Below, piece by piece: positions 49,156-57,777 of a stretch of 64,000 bases of DNA. A program made the translations under genes and the position numbers. The notes beneath the pieces are model-generated. The model had not been told where the DNA came from, searched no databases, and saw nothing but the letters and a program-made list of their open reading frames with translations. Each line of letters starts with the position of its first letter. Within the stretch, counting starts at the first letter, position 1. The DNA is from CAVYVZ01 sp963772065 (GTDB lineage Bacteria; Acidobacteriota; Vicinamibacteria; Vicinamibacterales; UBA2999): positions 434,001 through 498,000 of the forward strand of contig CAVYVZ010000010.1 of NCBI GenBank assembly GCA_963772065.1, read 5' to 3'.

Positions 49156-50514
49156 CGCCTCCATCCTGCGCCGCAAGGTCTGGGCATCGAGCCAACAGCC
49201 TCGTGTGATGACGCCATCCGGAGTGCGGGTATGACCTATATCGGCCAGCGGATTACCCCCTAGGAGAACGAGATCGGCACGCGCGCCCTCTTGGATGACT
49301 CCCGACCAGTCCGGATGGCGAAGATACATTGCGGCATGGACGGTGCCGGTTCGCAGCGCTTCGTACGGCGTCAATCCGGCTTCAACGAGCGCCGCGAGCT
49401 CGTCGTGGATCGAGAAGCCAGGCTCGGTGTGGTAACTGCCGCCGTCAGTGCCGAGCATGAGGCGCGCACCCGCGCGATGAAGTTCCCTGACGACCTCGCG
49501 TCTCACGCGGCGTCCCTGCGCGCGATTCTCTGGCGTCGAACCAGCAAGGTATTCCGCTTCATTCCACTCGGCGGCGCGCTGGAAAAACCGCGGAGAAACG
49601 AACCGCATGTGGGGCCGTTTCAACAGTGGCGCGAGCTCCTCGCTCGGCGCCCACCTGTCGAGCGCGACGAGGGTTGGACAGATCCATCCGCCGGATGCGG
49701 CCATCGCTTCGGCTGCCGGGCGAAGCTTCGTCTCATCGAGCTCGACGCCCGCGTACGTGTATCGAAACGAGTACTTCCCACGCAGTAGAGCGTCGCGGAG
49801 CGGTGACGGCAGGCGTTCCAGCTGCGTGGCATAGCCGAGCAAATGCTCGAGCGATTCCATTCCCATGGCCACCGCTTCAACCGACGTCATCTGCGAGGCT
49901 GGCTTGGGTCCCACCACGCGCATGCCGCGCGCCTTCGACGCGGCGATCACCGCGCGATAACCGTTCAGCGAGACGAAGTGATAGAGCTTGATGAAGTCGT
50001 ATCCGGCCTTCTGTTGCTCGGACACGAGTGTGTCAGCATCGGCGGGATCGGAATAGATGGTCGGACCGCTCGTGTAAAGATCGGGGCCGAGCAGCTCGCC
50101 GCGGCGGATCTGTTCTCGCCACTCGAGATGCATCGGGCGGCCGTCCATGTTGCGGACCGTCGTGACGCCATTCGCGATATACAGCAGCAGATCCTCCGGC
50201 TGCGAGATGTGCACGTGCAGATCAGCGAGCCCGGGGATAAGGAACCGGCCGCTACCGTTGATGCGCCTCACGCCAGCAGCGTCGGCGGTGAGCTCATTCG
50301 CTGCGGCGATACGAACGATGCGGTCACCGCCGATGAGGACCGTCTGGTGCGGCAGCGTCCGCTCGCTGTCCATCGGAACGATGGTGACGTTCTCGATTGC
50401 GAGTCTGGGCTTGCCGGCGGTCGTTTGCGACGTGCCGCCCACAGCTGCGCCACATGCCGCCGAGCAGGCGAGCATCAGGCCACAGGTGAATCGATGCATG
50501 GCGAGCGTCAGCAC
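49156..50514 (-). CDS. Exported metal-dependent amidohydrolase (3' end uncertain)
   Basis: Signal/lipobox-like N-terminus (CGLMLACSAACGA), then an imidazolonepropionase-type amidohydrolase: GRFLIPGLADLHVHISQ (HxH), YDFIKLYHF (carboxylated Lys), MESLEHL (His), RLMLGTDGG (Asp) and VLLGGNPLADI. The usual VxGH ligand reads VVGPK, so one metal site may be altered. Homology ends near 49156 (RRRMEAG); the frame then stays open to 48037, antisense to the ankyrin gene, which I do not believe is translated. All three frames are open here, so an extra base may hide the true stop. Confidence 0.82.
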
Positions 50515-50518
50515 TTAC

Positions 50519-50529
50519 CTATGTAGAAT
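50519..50529 (-). promoter_or_regulatory. Operator-like motif at the amidohydrolase start
   Basis: CTATGTAGAAT, the exact reverse complement of ATTCTACATAG at 50591-50601 in the divergent DinB promoter. Lies 5-15 bases before the amidohydrolase start codon on the minus strand. Confidence 0.5.
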
Positions 50530-50579
50530 CCGATATGCAAGGGCTCGGTGAGACGTGCGCAGCGTTCCGTGCCAGAGGG

Positions 50580-50613
50580 TTGACAGTAGAATTCTACATA
50601 GATAGCATTCTAC
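50580..50613 (+). promoter_or_regulatory. DinB promoter with palindromic operator
   Basis: TTGACA (50580-50585), 17-base spacer, TAGCAT (50603-50608). The spacer holds the perfect 12-bp palindrome GTAGAATTCTAC (50586-50597), and a further inverted half (ATTCTAC, 50607-50613) overlaps the -10. A repressor bound here would block the promoter. Confidence 0.6.
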
Positions 50614-50631
50614 CCCAACGACGACCGTTCA

Positions 50632-50662
50632 CAACGTCAGCGATCAACGTTCAGCGTTCAGC
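50632..50662. repeat. 7-bp array in the DinB leader
   Basis: CAACGTC, AGCGATC, AACGTTC, AGCGTTC, AGC: four units in strict 7-base phase between promoter and start codon, of a different sequence from the GCCTTAA family. Confidence 0.65.
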
Positions 50663-50684
50663 TGCTACAACAGGGAGACTCTCG

Positions 50685-51224
50685 ATGAAACGGTCAATGC
50701 TCGCCGCAGCTCTCGTGTGCCTCGCCGCCGCCGCCCCGCGCGCACAGACCACGTCTCCGTACATCGCCGAGCTCAAGCGGTACTACTACGAGTCCGTGAA
50801 GCGAAACCTCGGCGCGATGGTCGAAAAAATGCCCGAGGCACATTTCGCATTCAAGCCCGTACCCGAGATTCGTTCGTTTGGCGAGGCGGTGGCCCACGTG
50901 GCGGATGCGCAGGCGCGCAACTGCAGTCTCGTCTCCGGCGCCGGCTCGAAGACGCTCGACGCCGACAAGACAGGAACGAAAGCGGAGCTGCTCGCCGCGC
51001 TCAAGGAATCGTTCGCGATCTGCGACGTCGCGTTCGCGGCGCTGACCGATGCTGAGGCGAGCGAAATGGTCAAGATGGGACAATCCGGCTTCCAGCTGTC
51101 CAAGCTGTCGCTGCTCGTGAGCATGATCTCGCATTCCAACGAGCAACGCGGCTACATGGCGGTCTATCTCAGGCTCAAAGGCATCGTGCCGCCGTCGACG
51201 GAAGCGATGAACGCCGGTCGCTAA
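50685..51224 (+). CDS. Exported DinB-like protein
   Basis: 179 residues. Signal peptide (MKRSMLAAALVCLAAAAPRAQ), then a DinB/YfiT-like four-helix bundle: YYYESVKRNLGAMVEKMPEAHFAFKPVPEIRSFGEAVAHVADAQARNC and LLVSMISHSNEQRGYMAVYLRLKGIVPPS. The two His positions fit the metal triad. Start at ATG 50685 follows AGGGAGA; longer in-frame starts would include the operator and lack a signal. Role unknown; thiol-transfer chemistry is known for some relatives. Confidence 0.82.
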   Translation: MKRSMLAAALVCLAAAAPRAQTTSPYIAELKRYYYESVKRNLGAMVEKMPEAHFAFKPVPEIRSFGEAVAHVADAQARNCSLVSGAGSKTLDADKTGTKAELLAALKESFAICDVAFAALTDAEASEMVKMGQSGFQLSKLSLLVSMISHSNEQRGYMAVYLRLKGIVPPSTEAMNAGR

Positions 51225-51252
51225 CCGTTGTCCGGCGTCCGCTGTCCGATCG
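51225..51252. repeat. 7-bp array after DinB
   Basis: CCGTTGT, CCGGCGT, CCGCTGT, CCGATCG, starting at the base after the DinB stop codon. Confidence 0.65.
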
Positions 51253-51306
51253 GACGGCTGGCGGCTGGCGACGCGTCACAAGGCCGTAAATCAGTGGCTA
51301 TGTGAA

Positions 51307-51331
51307 TGAATGGTGGAGGCGGCGGGAGTTG
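51307..51331. repeat. Duplicate of the tmRNA 3' end (att-like direct repeat)
   Basis: 25 bases beginning TGAATGGTGGAGGCGGCGGG are identical to 51419-51443, which spans the tmRNA CCA end, acceptor strand and part of the T arm. The two copies are 112 bases apart in direct orientation. The GC-rich stretch between them holds no gene. Confidence 0.8.
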
Positions 51332-51422
51332 TGCCCGAAGACCGAGGCGCGAAGCGCCGAAGGTCGAGCGCCGAACCACGGCGCCGACACCGTGAGCGAG
51401 GGCGCGCACGCGCCCGAGTGAA

Positions 51423-51776
51423 TGGTGGAGGCGGCGGGAGTTGAACCCGCGTCCGAAAGCACGTCGTCGTGGGACTCTACATGCTTGTCCGCTTCTGTTT
51501 TCTCGTGCCCAGCGTGAAGAAGGCGGCGAAAACCGCCGAGCACCAGGCCCGGTAAATCTCATCCCCCGACGCCGAGCCGCCATCGGGGGACCAGCCTGTT
51601 TAATGGCGTTCGACCCCCAACCACCAGGCGAGGTCAAGGCGAACGTCACTGCTTATTAAGCAGCGAGAGCGTACTGAGTATCCGCAGTTAACGGATTTTC
51701 CATCGGTTTTACGAGTCAATGGGGCTCGGCATGCATCCCGCGATCTCATGCCCCCGTCGAAGCCAAATTCGCCCCC
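51423..51776 (-). ncRNA. ssrA: Transfer-messenger RNA
   Basis: 354 nt. 5' end GGGGGCGAATTTGGCTTCGA pairs with the 3' acceptor CGCCTCC-ACCA (one G-U). T arm GCGGG-TTCAACT-CCCGC is clear. The tag frame reads GCG GAT ACT CAG TAC GCT CTC GCT GCT TAA, i.e. ADTQYALAA, preceded by GTTAACT, in the same relation as the E. coli resume site. It rescues stalled ribosomes with SmpB. Both ends and the tag agree, so the call is secure. Confidence 0.95.
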
Positions 51777-51881
51777 GTCGGTGGTGGATCGTGTCCGTCG
51801 GCCGCTCCCAGCCGAACCCCTCCATTGTACGGCACACGTCGGATGCATGGTAGTCTCCGGCCCTCCCGCCGAGAGGTCACC

Positions 51882-53903
51882 ATGAACTGGGTGGCGTACC
51901 ACGACCGGACGAGCGCCTATCACCAAGCGCAGTTCGACGACCTGTATCCGCGCGGATGGCGGATGGTCAGCATCAGCGTTTACGGTGCCCGCGGCGACGA
52001 GCGATACGCCGCGATCTGGGTGGAGCGCCCCGGTCCGAACTGGTCTGCCGTCCACGGCGTCAATGCCGCCGGCTACCAGGCCGCCTTCAATGCCGCGGTC
52101 GCGGCAGGCTTCATCCCGGTGTTGTTGGCCGCCACGGGCCCAGCGAACGACCCGGTGTTTGCCGGTACGTTCGAGCAGTCGACGCTGCCCGTTCCGCTGA
52201 CTCGCTTCGGTCTCAGGCGCGGCACCGTGACCGATACCGGCACGATCGATCACTGGACCGATCAGGCGCGGCGGAATAACTGGTACCCGACCAGCCTGGC
52301 GATCTACGGCACCGGCGCCGACCCTCGATACGCCGGCATCTGGGAAGCGAACCCGGCCGGTATCTGCTGGACGACAGACGGCCTTGCCGACACCTCGCAG
52401 GGTCATCAGGCCCGCTTTGATGCGCTCGTGCCGGTCGGCGGTTCGCCAGCGCAGGTGAGCGTGTCACCTGACGGATCGTACGCGTCCATCTTCCGCGACG
52501 AGTACTTCGACGGCTGGGTCGCCCGGCACAACATGGACAGCGCGGGATATCAAAGCGAGTTCAACACGCTCGTCGGACAAGGTCTCGTGCCGCTGTCCGT
52601 GCAGGCCGGGGGCGTCGGGGCGGGCGCGCGGTTCGCTGCAGTGTTCGCTCGCTCTCACGACCGCGCCCCATTGTCGTGGCGCACGCCCACCGGACCGGTT
52701 ACGGTTGCCACGATCGACGACGTGATGCGTCAGGCCATGCTGCGTCACCGCATTCGCGGCGCCGGCCTCGCGCTCGTCCGCCAGGGGCGTCTTGTGTACG
52801 CGCGGGGTTATACGCTGGCCGAATCCGGCTACCCCACCGTGCAGCCGACCACGTTCCTCCGTCAAGCCAGCGTCAGCAAGTTCATCGTCGCCCTCGCGGT
52901 GCATCGGCTCGTTCAGGATGGCCGGCTCGCGTTCAACACCAGCGTTCAGAGCATCCTGAACCTGCAGCGCCCTGATGGCACCGCCGCGCCGGCGAGCTTC
53001 GCGCAGGTCACCGTTCGACACCTGCTCGAGCACACGAGCGGTCTGCCGAGCAACCCATACGGCGTCGAGCCCGATGTCGCTGCCGCGTTCAGCGCCGTGC
53101 TTCCGGTCAACGGCACCATGACCGATCGCTACATGCTGACGCTGCCGGCCAGCGCGCCGCCTTCGACGGCGATGTACAACAACTGGGGTTACTTCCTGCT
53201 GGGCCATCTGGTGATGGCGGTCACGGGCGCCACGACGTTCGATGGCGCGCTGGCCACGCTTCTCTTTCAGCCGTTGGGCATCACTCGAATCCGCCTCGCG
53301 CGGACCCGCGCCGAAAACCAGCTCGCGGACGAAGCGCGCTACCACCCAACCTCGTTCGGCATCGGGCCGAGCATGGTCGATCCCGATCGCCGCCTCCGTG
53401 GTTCCGGGTACGGCGGGTTCTGGAACCTCGAACGTGATGACGCGGGAGGCGGACTCTCAGGAGCGGTCGTCGACGTTGCGCGGCTGCTGGCGATGCTCGA
53501 CATCCGCGTCGGGAACCCCGTGCTGCAATCGGCGACCATTGCGAACCTTTTCACCATGGCCGCAGCGGCAGGCGGTCATGGCATGGACTCCGGCTCGGTC
53601 CTCGATGCCGCTGCGGGAAACTACTACGGCATGAAGGGTGGCAGCCTTCCGGAGAGCAGTCAGAACTGCGTTCGGTATCAAACGAACGACATCTCCATGG
53701 TTGTGTGCTGGAATCGCAGCGACATCACCGAAGGAGGGAATGACGGCTGGTGGTACCCCGACTTCCCGGCGGTCCTGAACGCGGCGCGCGCGCATACGTG
53801 GGGTTCGACGGACCTCTTCCCGACCTTCGGGATGCCGTCCTTCGGAACGCCGGCCTCTGGTTGTCTCTCAGTGCTCTGGGGTGGTGGCCGGCGGCGCGGC
53901 TGA
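51882..53903 (+). CDS. Polyglycine-hydrolase-like protein (tandem repeat domain plus class C beta-lactamase fold)
   Basis: 673 residues. Residues ~1-265 are about five tandem units of the pattern W-x-AYHD...YQxxFDxLxxxGxRxVSxSVYGxxxDxRYAAIWV, i.e. the bacterial tandem repeat domain 1 found in fungal polyglycine hydrolases. Residues ~275-650 are a serine beta-lactamase/DD-peptidase fold with SVSK (SxxK) and YNNWGY (YxN). Fungal relatives cleave glycine-rich linkers of plant chitinases. The start ATG 51882 follows GAGAGG and leaves no signal peptide; the C-terminus (WGGGRRRG) looks irregular. Substrate here unknown. Confidence 0.8.
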   Translation: MNWVAYHDRTSAYHQAQFDDLYPRGWRMVSISVYGARGDERYAAIWVERPGPNWSAVHGVNAAGYQAAFNAAVAAGFIPVLLAATGPANDPVFAGTFEQSTLPVPLTRFGLRRGTVTDTGTIDHWTDQARRNNWYPTSLAIYGTGADPRYAGIWEANPAGICWTTDGLADTSQGHQARFDALVPVGGSPAQVSVSPDGSYASIFRDEYFDGWVARHNMDSAGYQSEFNTLVGQGLVPLSVQAGGVGAGARFAAVFARSHDRAPLSWRTPTGPVTVATIDDVMRQAMLRHRIRGAGLALVRQGRLVYARGYTLAESGYPTVQPTTFLRQASVSKFIVALAVHRLVQDGRLAFNTSVQSILNLQRPDGTAAPASFAQVTVRHLLEHTSGLPSNPYGVEPDVAAAFSAVLPVNGTMTDRYMLTLPASAPPSTAMYNNWGYFLLGHLVMAVTGATTFDGALATLLFQPLGITRIRLARTRAENQLADEARYHPTSFGIGPSMVDPDRRLRGSGYGGFWNLERDDAGGGLSGAVVDVARLLAMLDIRVGNPVLQSATIANLFTMAAAAGGHGMDSGSVLDAAAGNYYGMKGGSLPESSQNCVRYQTNDISMVVCWNRSDITEGGNDGWWYPDFPAVLNAARAHTWGSTDLFPTFGMPSFGTPASGCLSVLWGGGRRRG

Positions 53904-53952
53904 TCGGCGAGCGCTACAGCCCGGCCATTGTTCCGACGATAATGCATCCGCC

Positions 53953-54447
53953 ATGGCGGCACTGACCGACTTCGTCACGCAGCTGCTCGAGAGGCTCGGG
54001 GGCGCGCCGACGGCCGACAGCCTCGTCGGCGCCCTGGTCCCTGAAATCGCGGATGCCTGCCTCGTGTTTCGACGTACCAGCGGCCGCTACGATCTCGTTG
54101 CATGGGGCCATATCGACGCCGCCAAGGGCGCTCTGCTCGACGATCTGGCGACCTTCCACCATCCTTCGGCGGATGATCCTCGAGACCCCGTCGCGCACGT
54201 GGGACGTCTCGGCAAAGGTGTGCTCGTAACGTGGGTGACTCGTCAGAATATCGAACGCGCCACCGACGACAAGCGCGTGCACGCCATTTTCGACGCATTC
54301 GGCCCGCGCAATATCGTGGTCGTGCCGGTCCGCAACGGCGACTACGTGTTCGTGGCCGCCATCTCCGACACCCCTCGAAAGTTCATCGAGGACGACCTCG
54401 CGTTCCTGACACAGCTGGCAACCCGGTTGGCGCCGGTGCTTCCCTGA
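53953..54447 (+). CDS. GAF-like domain protein, unknown
   Basis: 164 residues: MAALTDFVTQLLERLGGAPTADSLVGALVPEIADACLVFRRTSGRYDLVAWGHID ... NIVVVPVRNGDYVFVAAISDTPRKFIEDDLAFLTQLATRLAPVLP. The helix-sheet pattern and the final DDLAFLTQLATRLAPVL helix fit a stand-alone GAF sensor domain. No effector domain. Starts 49 bases after the polyglycine-hydrolase-like gene, probably in the same transcript. Confidence 0.65.
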   Translation: MAALTDFVTQLLERLGGAPTADSLVGALVPEIADACLVFRRTSGRYDLVAWGHIDAAKGALLDDLATFHHPSADDPRDPVAHVGRLGKGVLVTWVTRQNIERATDDKRVHAIFDAFGPRNIVVVPVRNGDYVFVAAISDTPRKFIEDDLAFLTQLATRLAPVLP

Positions 54448-54898
54448 TCACACGAGCTGAGATCTAACCTCGCCGGAGGCGGCGCGCCAGCGTCCAAGCC
54501 GGAACGCGCCCGCGAGGACGTGCCGGCCACGGTAGCTCGGGGAAAAGCGCAAAGAGATTTCCAAGGACGCCGCTCGTGCTTTCCCGGACAGGGCGCGGCC
54601 GCCGCGGCCTCGGTGGCGTTCCCCGCGGCGGCGGCTTCGGCTTGCTCACCGGCGGAGGCTTCATCACGCTCCGCGGCGGTGCCTTCAAAGCCGAAGGCGG
54701 CAATCGACGTTTCCGCGGCCCCGCAGGGCGAACCGGCATCGGAGCATTATTACGCGAGCTGAAGTCCTTCGAATCGATTCGCTACAGCAGTGCCTCGCCG
54801 AAGCTCCGCGTAGTGGAGCGAAGGCGGGCCGCGAGGCGCGGCACACGGGGGCTTGGTACTTGCTTGCATCACGCGGGACTGCGAGCGCGTATGCTCGC
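54448..54898. other. Stretch of ~450 bases without a supported gene
   Basis: Very GC-rich, Gly/Arg or Pro/Arg-coding in every frame. A minus-strand frame (54464-54739) and a plus-strand frame from 54576 are open but show no domain, codon pattern or ribosome-binding site I trust. A palindromic CGCCGAAGCTCCGCGTAG segment lies near 54795. Confidence 0.5.
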
Positions 54899-54910
54899 GG
54901 AAGGAGGCGT

Positions 54911-55285
54911 ATGCCACCACGTGGCGGCAGTAAAGGGAGCAAGCGAGGCGGATCCCGCAAGAAAACCTCGCGCAGCGGAACGCGCAAAGCGAGTGGTTCG
55001 CGGAAGCGCGCTGGAGCGCGGAAGAGCGCTGGCGCGCGGAAGAGCGCCCGCAAGAGCACGAAGAGCACATCGCGCGGCGCACGGAAGTCGAGCGCACGTG
55101 GAGGTTCGCGAAAAGGGACGTCGCGTAAGGCCACCGCACGCCGGCGCAGCGTCGCGCTGCGACCTGCCGCAACACCGAGAGCGGGAGCCGCGGAGATGAT
55201 GCCGGACGAGTTCGCGGCAGGCGGCGCCGGAGACCAGCAGGCCGCCAGCCCGATGGAAGACTTGGGGGACGAAGAAAACCTCTAG
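54911..55285 (+). CDS. Highly basic Ser/Arg/Lys/Ala-rich protein (histone-H1-like)
   Basis: 124 residues. The first ~85 are a low-complexity run of GSRKK, TRKAS, ARKSA and SRGARKS units with almost no hydrophobic residues; the last ~30 are acidic (MPDEFAAGG ... PMEDLGDEENL). Strong AAGGAGG before ATG 54911 supports translation. Composition suggests DNA or RNA binding, as for H1-like bacterial proteins, but no fold is recognisable. Overlaps the next gene tail-to-tail by 4 bases. Confidence 0.65.
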   Translation: MPPRGGSKGSKRGGSRKKTSRSGTRKASGSRKRAGARKSAGARKSARKSTKSTSRGARKSSARGGSRKGTSRKATARRRSVALRPAATPRAGAAEMMPDEFAAGGAGDQQAASPMEDLGDEENL

Positions 55286-55620
55286 CCTCTGCGGCGGTTG
55301 AGGCCGCTGCGACGCTGGGCCCTGCGCCGCTCCACGACGGCGCCGGGGCCCGCGTCGGCCGATCTGCGGTCCGTCAGGCGCCGCTCGCGCCCCGACCGCT
55401 TGTCCCACATCGAACCCCCGCCGCTCGCGGGATGCCGCTCGCGGTACTGGCGTGCCATGCGGCGAGAAGGTTCCAAGACCTCGAGCAGTCCTTCGTAGAC
55501 CGCCCGTGCGCGCTGGTCGCCAGGGGTCTTGCGTGCGAGATCTCGCACGTATTCCGCAGCAGATACGATGTGTGCTCGCTGCCATCCGCTCAGCGGCCCA
55601 AGACTGCCGGCGTCGTTCAT
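55282..55620 (-). CDS. Small hypothetical protein with basic C-terminus
   Basis: 112 residues from ATG 55620 (GAGAGGGAG upstream). The N-terminal ~65 residues are helical (LSGWQRAHIVSAAEYVRDLARKTPGDQRARAVYEGLLEVLEP), the rest is Arg-rich (RRLTDRRSADAG ... VERRRAQRRSGLNRRRG). No family recognised. A longer frame to 55914 runs antisense to the amidase gene and is rejected. Confidence 0.55.
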   Translation of the reverse strand: MNDAGSLGPLSGWQRAHIVSAAEYVRDLARKTPGDQRARAVYEGLLEVLEPSRRMARQYRERHPASGGGSMWDKRSGRERRLTDRRSADAGPGAVVERRRAQRRSGLNRRRG

Positions 55621-55677
55621 CGCGCTCCCTCTCCCGGCCGAGTTTATCGCGTTCGACCGCGGCACTAGAATGGAGCG

Positions 55678-57174
55678 TTGCCACGCGTGCGGCCTTCCTT
55701 CGCAATCGTTGCGGCGCTGCTGGCCGGCGTGCTCGTCGACGCGCAAGGCACGCCGCCGGCCGCGCCGCTCATCCTGCTCACCCGCGAAGGCCGCCGCCCC
55801 GTTCCAACCATCATTCAAAGCGGCCAGGAGTTCGTCGCCCTCGACGACGTGGCGGGACTGTTTCAGGTCGTGGTCCGCGAAGACACGCTCGCGGGCGGCG
55901 TGACGGTAAGCCACAAAGGCCGCACGGTGGTCGCATCATCGGAGCAGCCGATGGCGTCGGTGAATGGACGTCTGGTCGCGCTTCCGGCTCCGGCCATGCG
56001 TGTCGGGGGCCGATGGTTCGTCCCGGTCGAGTTCCTGAGCCGCGCACTCGGGCCAATCTACGACACCCGCATCGAGCTTCGGCGACCCTCGCGACTGCTG
56101 ATCGTCGGCGAGCTCCGGGTGCCGCGAATCAGCGCACGAATCGAGGCACCCGGTCCGCCGACGCGACTTGTCATAGACATCTCTCCGGCCAGCGACGTGA
56201 CGACGGCGCTGGAGCCGGGCCGCGTGGTCGTACGCATTGCCGGCGATGCATTCGATGCACGGCTGCCAATCCCTGGCGGCGGCCTCGTCGATCACATCCG
56301 TTCCGGCGATCAGCCGACGACGCTCGTCGTCGTGTTGAAGAGTGCCGGTGCCGCAAACGTGAGCACTGGCGTCAGCGGGGCCGGGACGCGCGTCACGATC
56401 GACGTTCAGGCGCCAGGGCCGCCGGTCACGGCCCCGCCTGCCACGGGCCCCCCCCTCACAGAACCGCCCGAGGGTGTTCCTCTGGCAGGCCCACGTCCCA
56501 CGCTGCAGACCATCGTCATCGACCCGGGCCACGGCGGTGGGGACACCGGCGCCAAAGGCGGCGGCACGATTGAGAAGACCGTCACGCTCGAGGTTGCCAG
56601 ACGGGTGAAGACGCTGATCGAGGCGCGGCTCGGCCTGCGCGTGTTGCTCACGCGCGAGGACGACCGCGCGCTTCCGGTCGATGAGCGGGCATCGCTGGCG
56701 AACAACAACAAGGCAGATCTGTTCGTCAGCCTCCACGTCAACGCGGCGTTCGTGCCGTCGCTCTCAGGCGCCGAGGTCTTCTACCTCGCGATCGACGAGG
56801 AGGTTGACGCGGCGCGGCGCGCGGCACAGGCCGACTCGGTGACGCTTCCCGTGCTCGGAGGGGGAACACGAACGATAGACGTCGTGCGCTGGGACATGGC
56901 GCAATCCCGGCACGTCGAGAAATCAGCGGTGCTCGCCCGCCTGCTCGAGGAGGAGCTTCGCACCAGAGTGCCGATGGGCCCTCGTCCCGTGCGGCGCGCA
57001 CCGCTCCGCGTCCTGATTGCGGCGAACATGCCCGCGGTTCTCCTCGAGATCGCCTACCTGACGAACCCTCAACAGGCACAGCAGGCTGCATCGGCAGAAT
57101 TCCAGACGGCGGTCGCGCAGGCGCTCTACGAAACCGTCCAGCGCTTCCGCGCACATCTCGAGGGCGAGCGATGA
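55678..57174 (+). CDS. N-acetylmuramoyl-L-alanine amidase (AMIN + Amidase_3)
   Basis: 498 residues: signal peptide (~1-22), copper-amine-oxidase-N-like/AMIN region (~30-250), Pro-rich linker, and a zinc amidase domain (~278-490) with IVIDPGHGGGDTGAKG (His), the Glu of TIEKTVTLEVARR, SLHVNA (His) and LLEIAYLTN (catalytic Glu). Cuts the peptide stems from murein. Start TTG 55678, or GTG 55687, which is better spaced from GGAG at 55672. A plausible partner of the EnvC-like activator. Overlaps the GerMN gene by 4 bases. Confidence 0.9.
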   Translation: MPRVRPSFAIVAALLAGVLVDAQGTPPAAPLILLTREGRRPVPTIIQSGQEFVALDDVAGLFQVVVREDTLAGGVTVSHKGRTVVASSEQPMASVNGRLVALPAPAMRVGGRWFVPVEFLSRALGPIYDTRIELRRPSRLLIVGELRVPRISARIEAPGPPTRLVIDISPASDVTTALEPGRVVVRIAGDAFDARLPIPGGGLVDHIRSGDQPTTLVVVLKSAGAANVSTGVSGAGTRVTIDVQAPGPPVTAPPATGPPLTEPPEGVPLAGPRPTLQTIVIDPGHGGGDTGAKGGGTIEKTVTLEVARRVKTLIEARLGLRVLLTREDDRALPVDERASLANNNKADLFVSLHVNAAFVPSLSGAEVFYLAIDEEVDAARRAAQADSVTLPVLGGGTRTIDVVRWDMAQSRHVEKSAVLARLLEEELRTRVPMGPRPVRRAPLRVLIAANMPAVLLEIAYLTNPQQAQQAASAEFQTAVAQALYETVQRFRAHLEGER

Positions 57175-57758
57175 CGCGCCGGGCAATCGCGGCGCTCGCT
57201 GGCGCGGTGATCGTCGTGGGACTCTTTGCCTGGGCTCTGACCGTCAGCCTCGAGCGGGTGATGCGGCCCCCTCTGCAGACTTCCACGGAAAAGACGCCCG
57301 CCGCCGCACCCGCCACCACGCCCGTGCGCCACATCACCGCCACATTGTTCGTCGGCACGGGTGATGGACAGCGGCTGCGCGCGGTGCAGCGGGAAGTGCC
57401 GTTTGGCGAAGGACCCGTCGAGCAGGGGCGCCAGATCGTGCTGGCACAGCTTGCCGCGCAGGCCGAGGCTCCGTTCGTCGCCGTCGTTCCGGCGGGCGCG
57501 ACGCTGCGCAGCTTCTACATCAGCGAGCGCGGCGAGGCGTTCGTCGATTTCGGACCGGAAATCGTGCCCGCCCACCCGGGCGGCACCTCCGCGGAGGAGC
57601 TCACCATCTACGCGATCGTAAACGCGGTGGCCGCAAACCTCCCCGCCGTCACGACGGTGCAAATACTCATCGAGGGGAAGGAAGTCGACACGCTCGCCGG
57701 CCACGTCGACATCCGCCGCCCCCTTCGCCGCACCGACTCAATGCTCGAGTCAAAATAG
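57171..57758 (+). CDS. GerMN-domain membrane-anchored protein
   Basis: 195 residues: N-terminal anchor (~5-28), Pro/Ala linker, GerMN domain (~55-180: ITATLFVGTGDGQRLRAVQREVPFGEGPVEQGRQIVLAQL, LRSFYISERGEAFVDFGPEIV, ELTIYAIVNAVAANLPAVTTVQILIEGKEV). GerMN domains occur in peptidoglycan-associated proteins and often sit beside amidases, as here (ATGA coupling). Confidence 0.85.
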   Translation: MTRRAIAALAGAVIVVGLFAWALTVSLERVMRPPLQTSTEKTPAAAPATTPVRHITATLFVGTGDGQRLRAVQREVPFGEGPVEQGRQIVLAQLAAQAEAPFVAVVPAGATLRSFYISERGEAFVDFGPEIVPAHPGGTSAEELTIYAIVNAVAANLPAVTTVQILIEGKEVDTLAGHVDIRRPLRRTDSMLESK

Positions 57759-57777
57759 GCGACACGTGCTTGATCTG

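Noticed and set aside
51338..51417. A tRNA or second small RNA between the duplicated tmRNA ends
   Set aside because: No cloverleaf or T-arm outside the duplicated 25 bases; only GC-rich hairpins are seen.
54464..54739. Minus-strand Pro/Arg-rich frame between the GAF-like and basic-protein genes
   Set aside because: No ribosome-binding site, no recognisable domain, and competing open frames on the other strand; support is too weak for a gene call.
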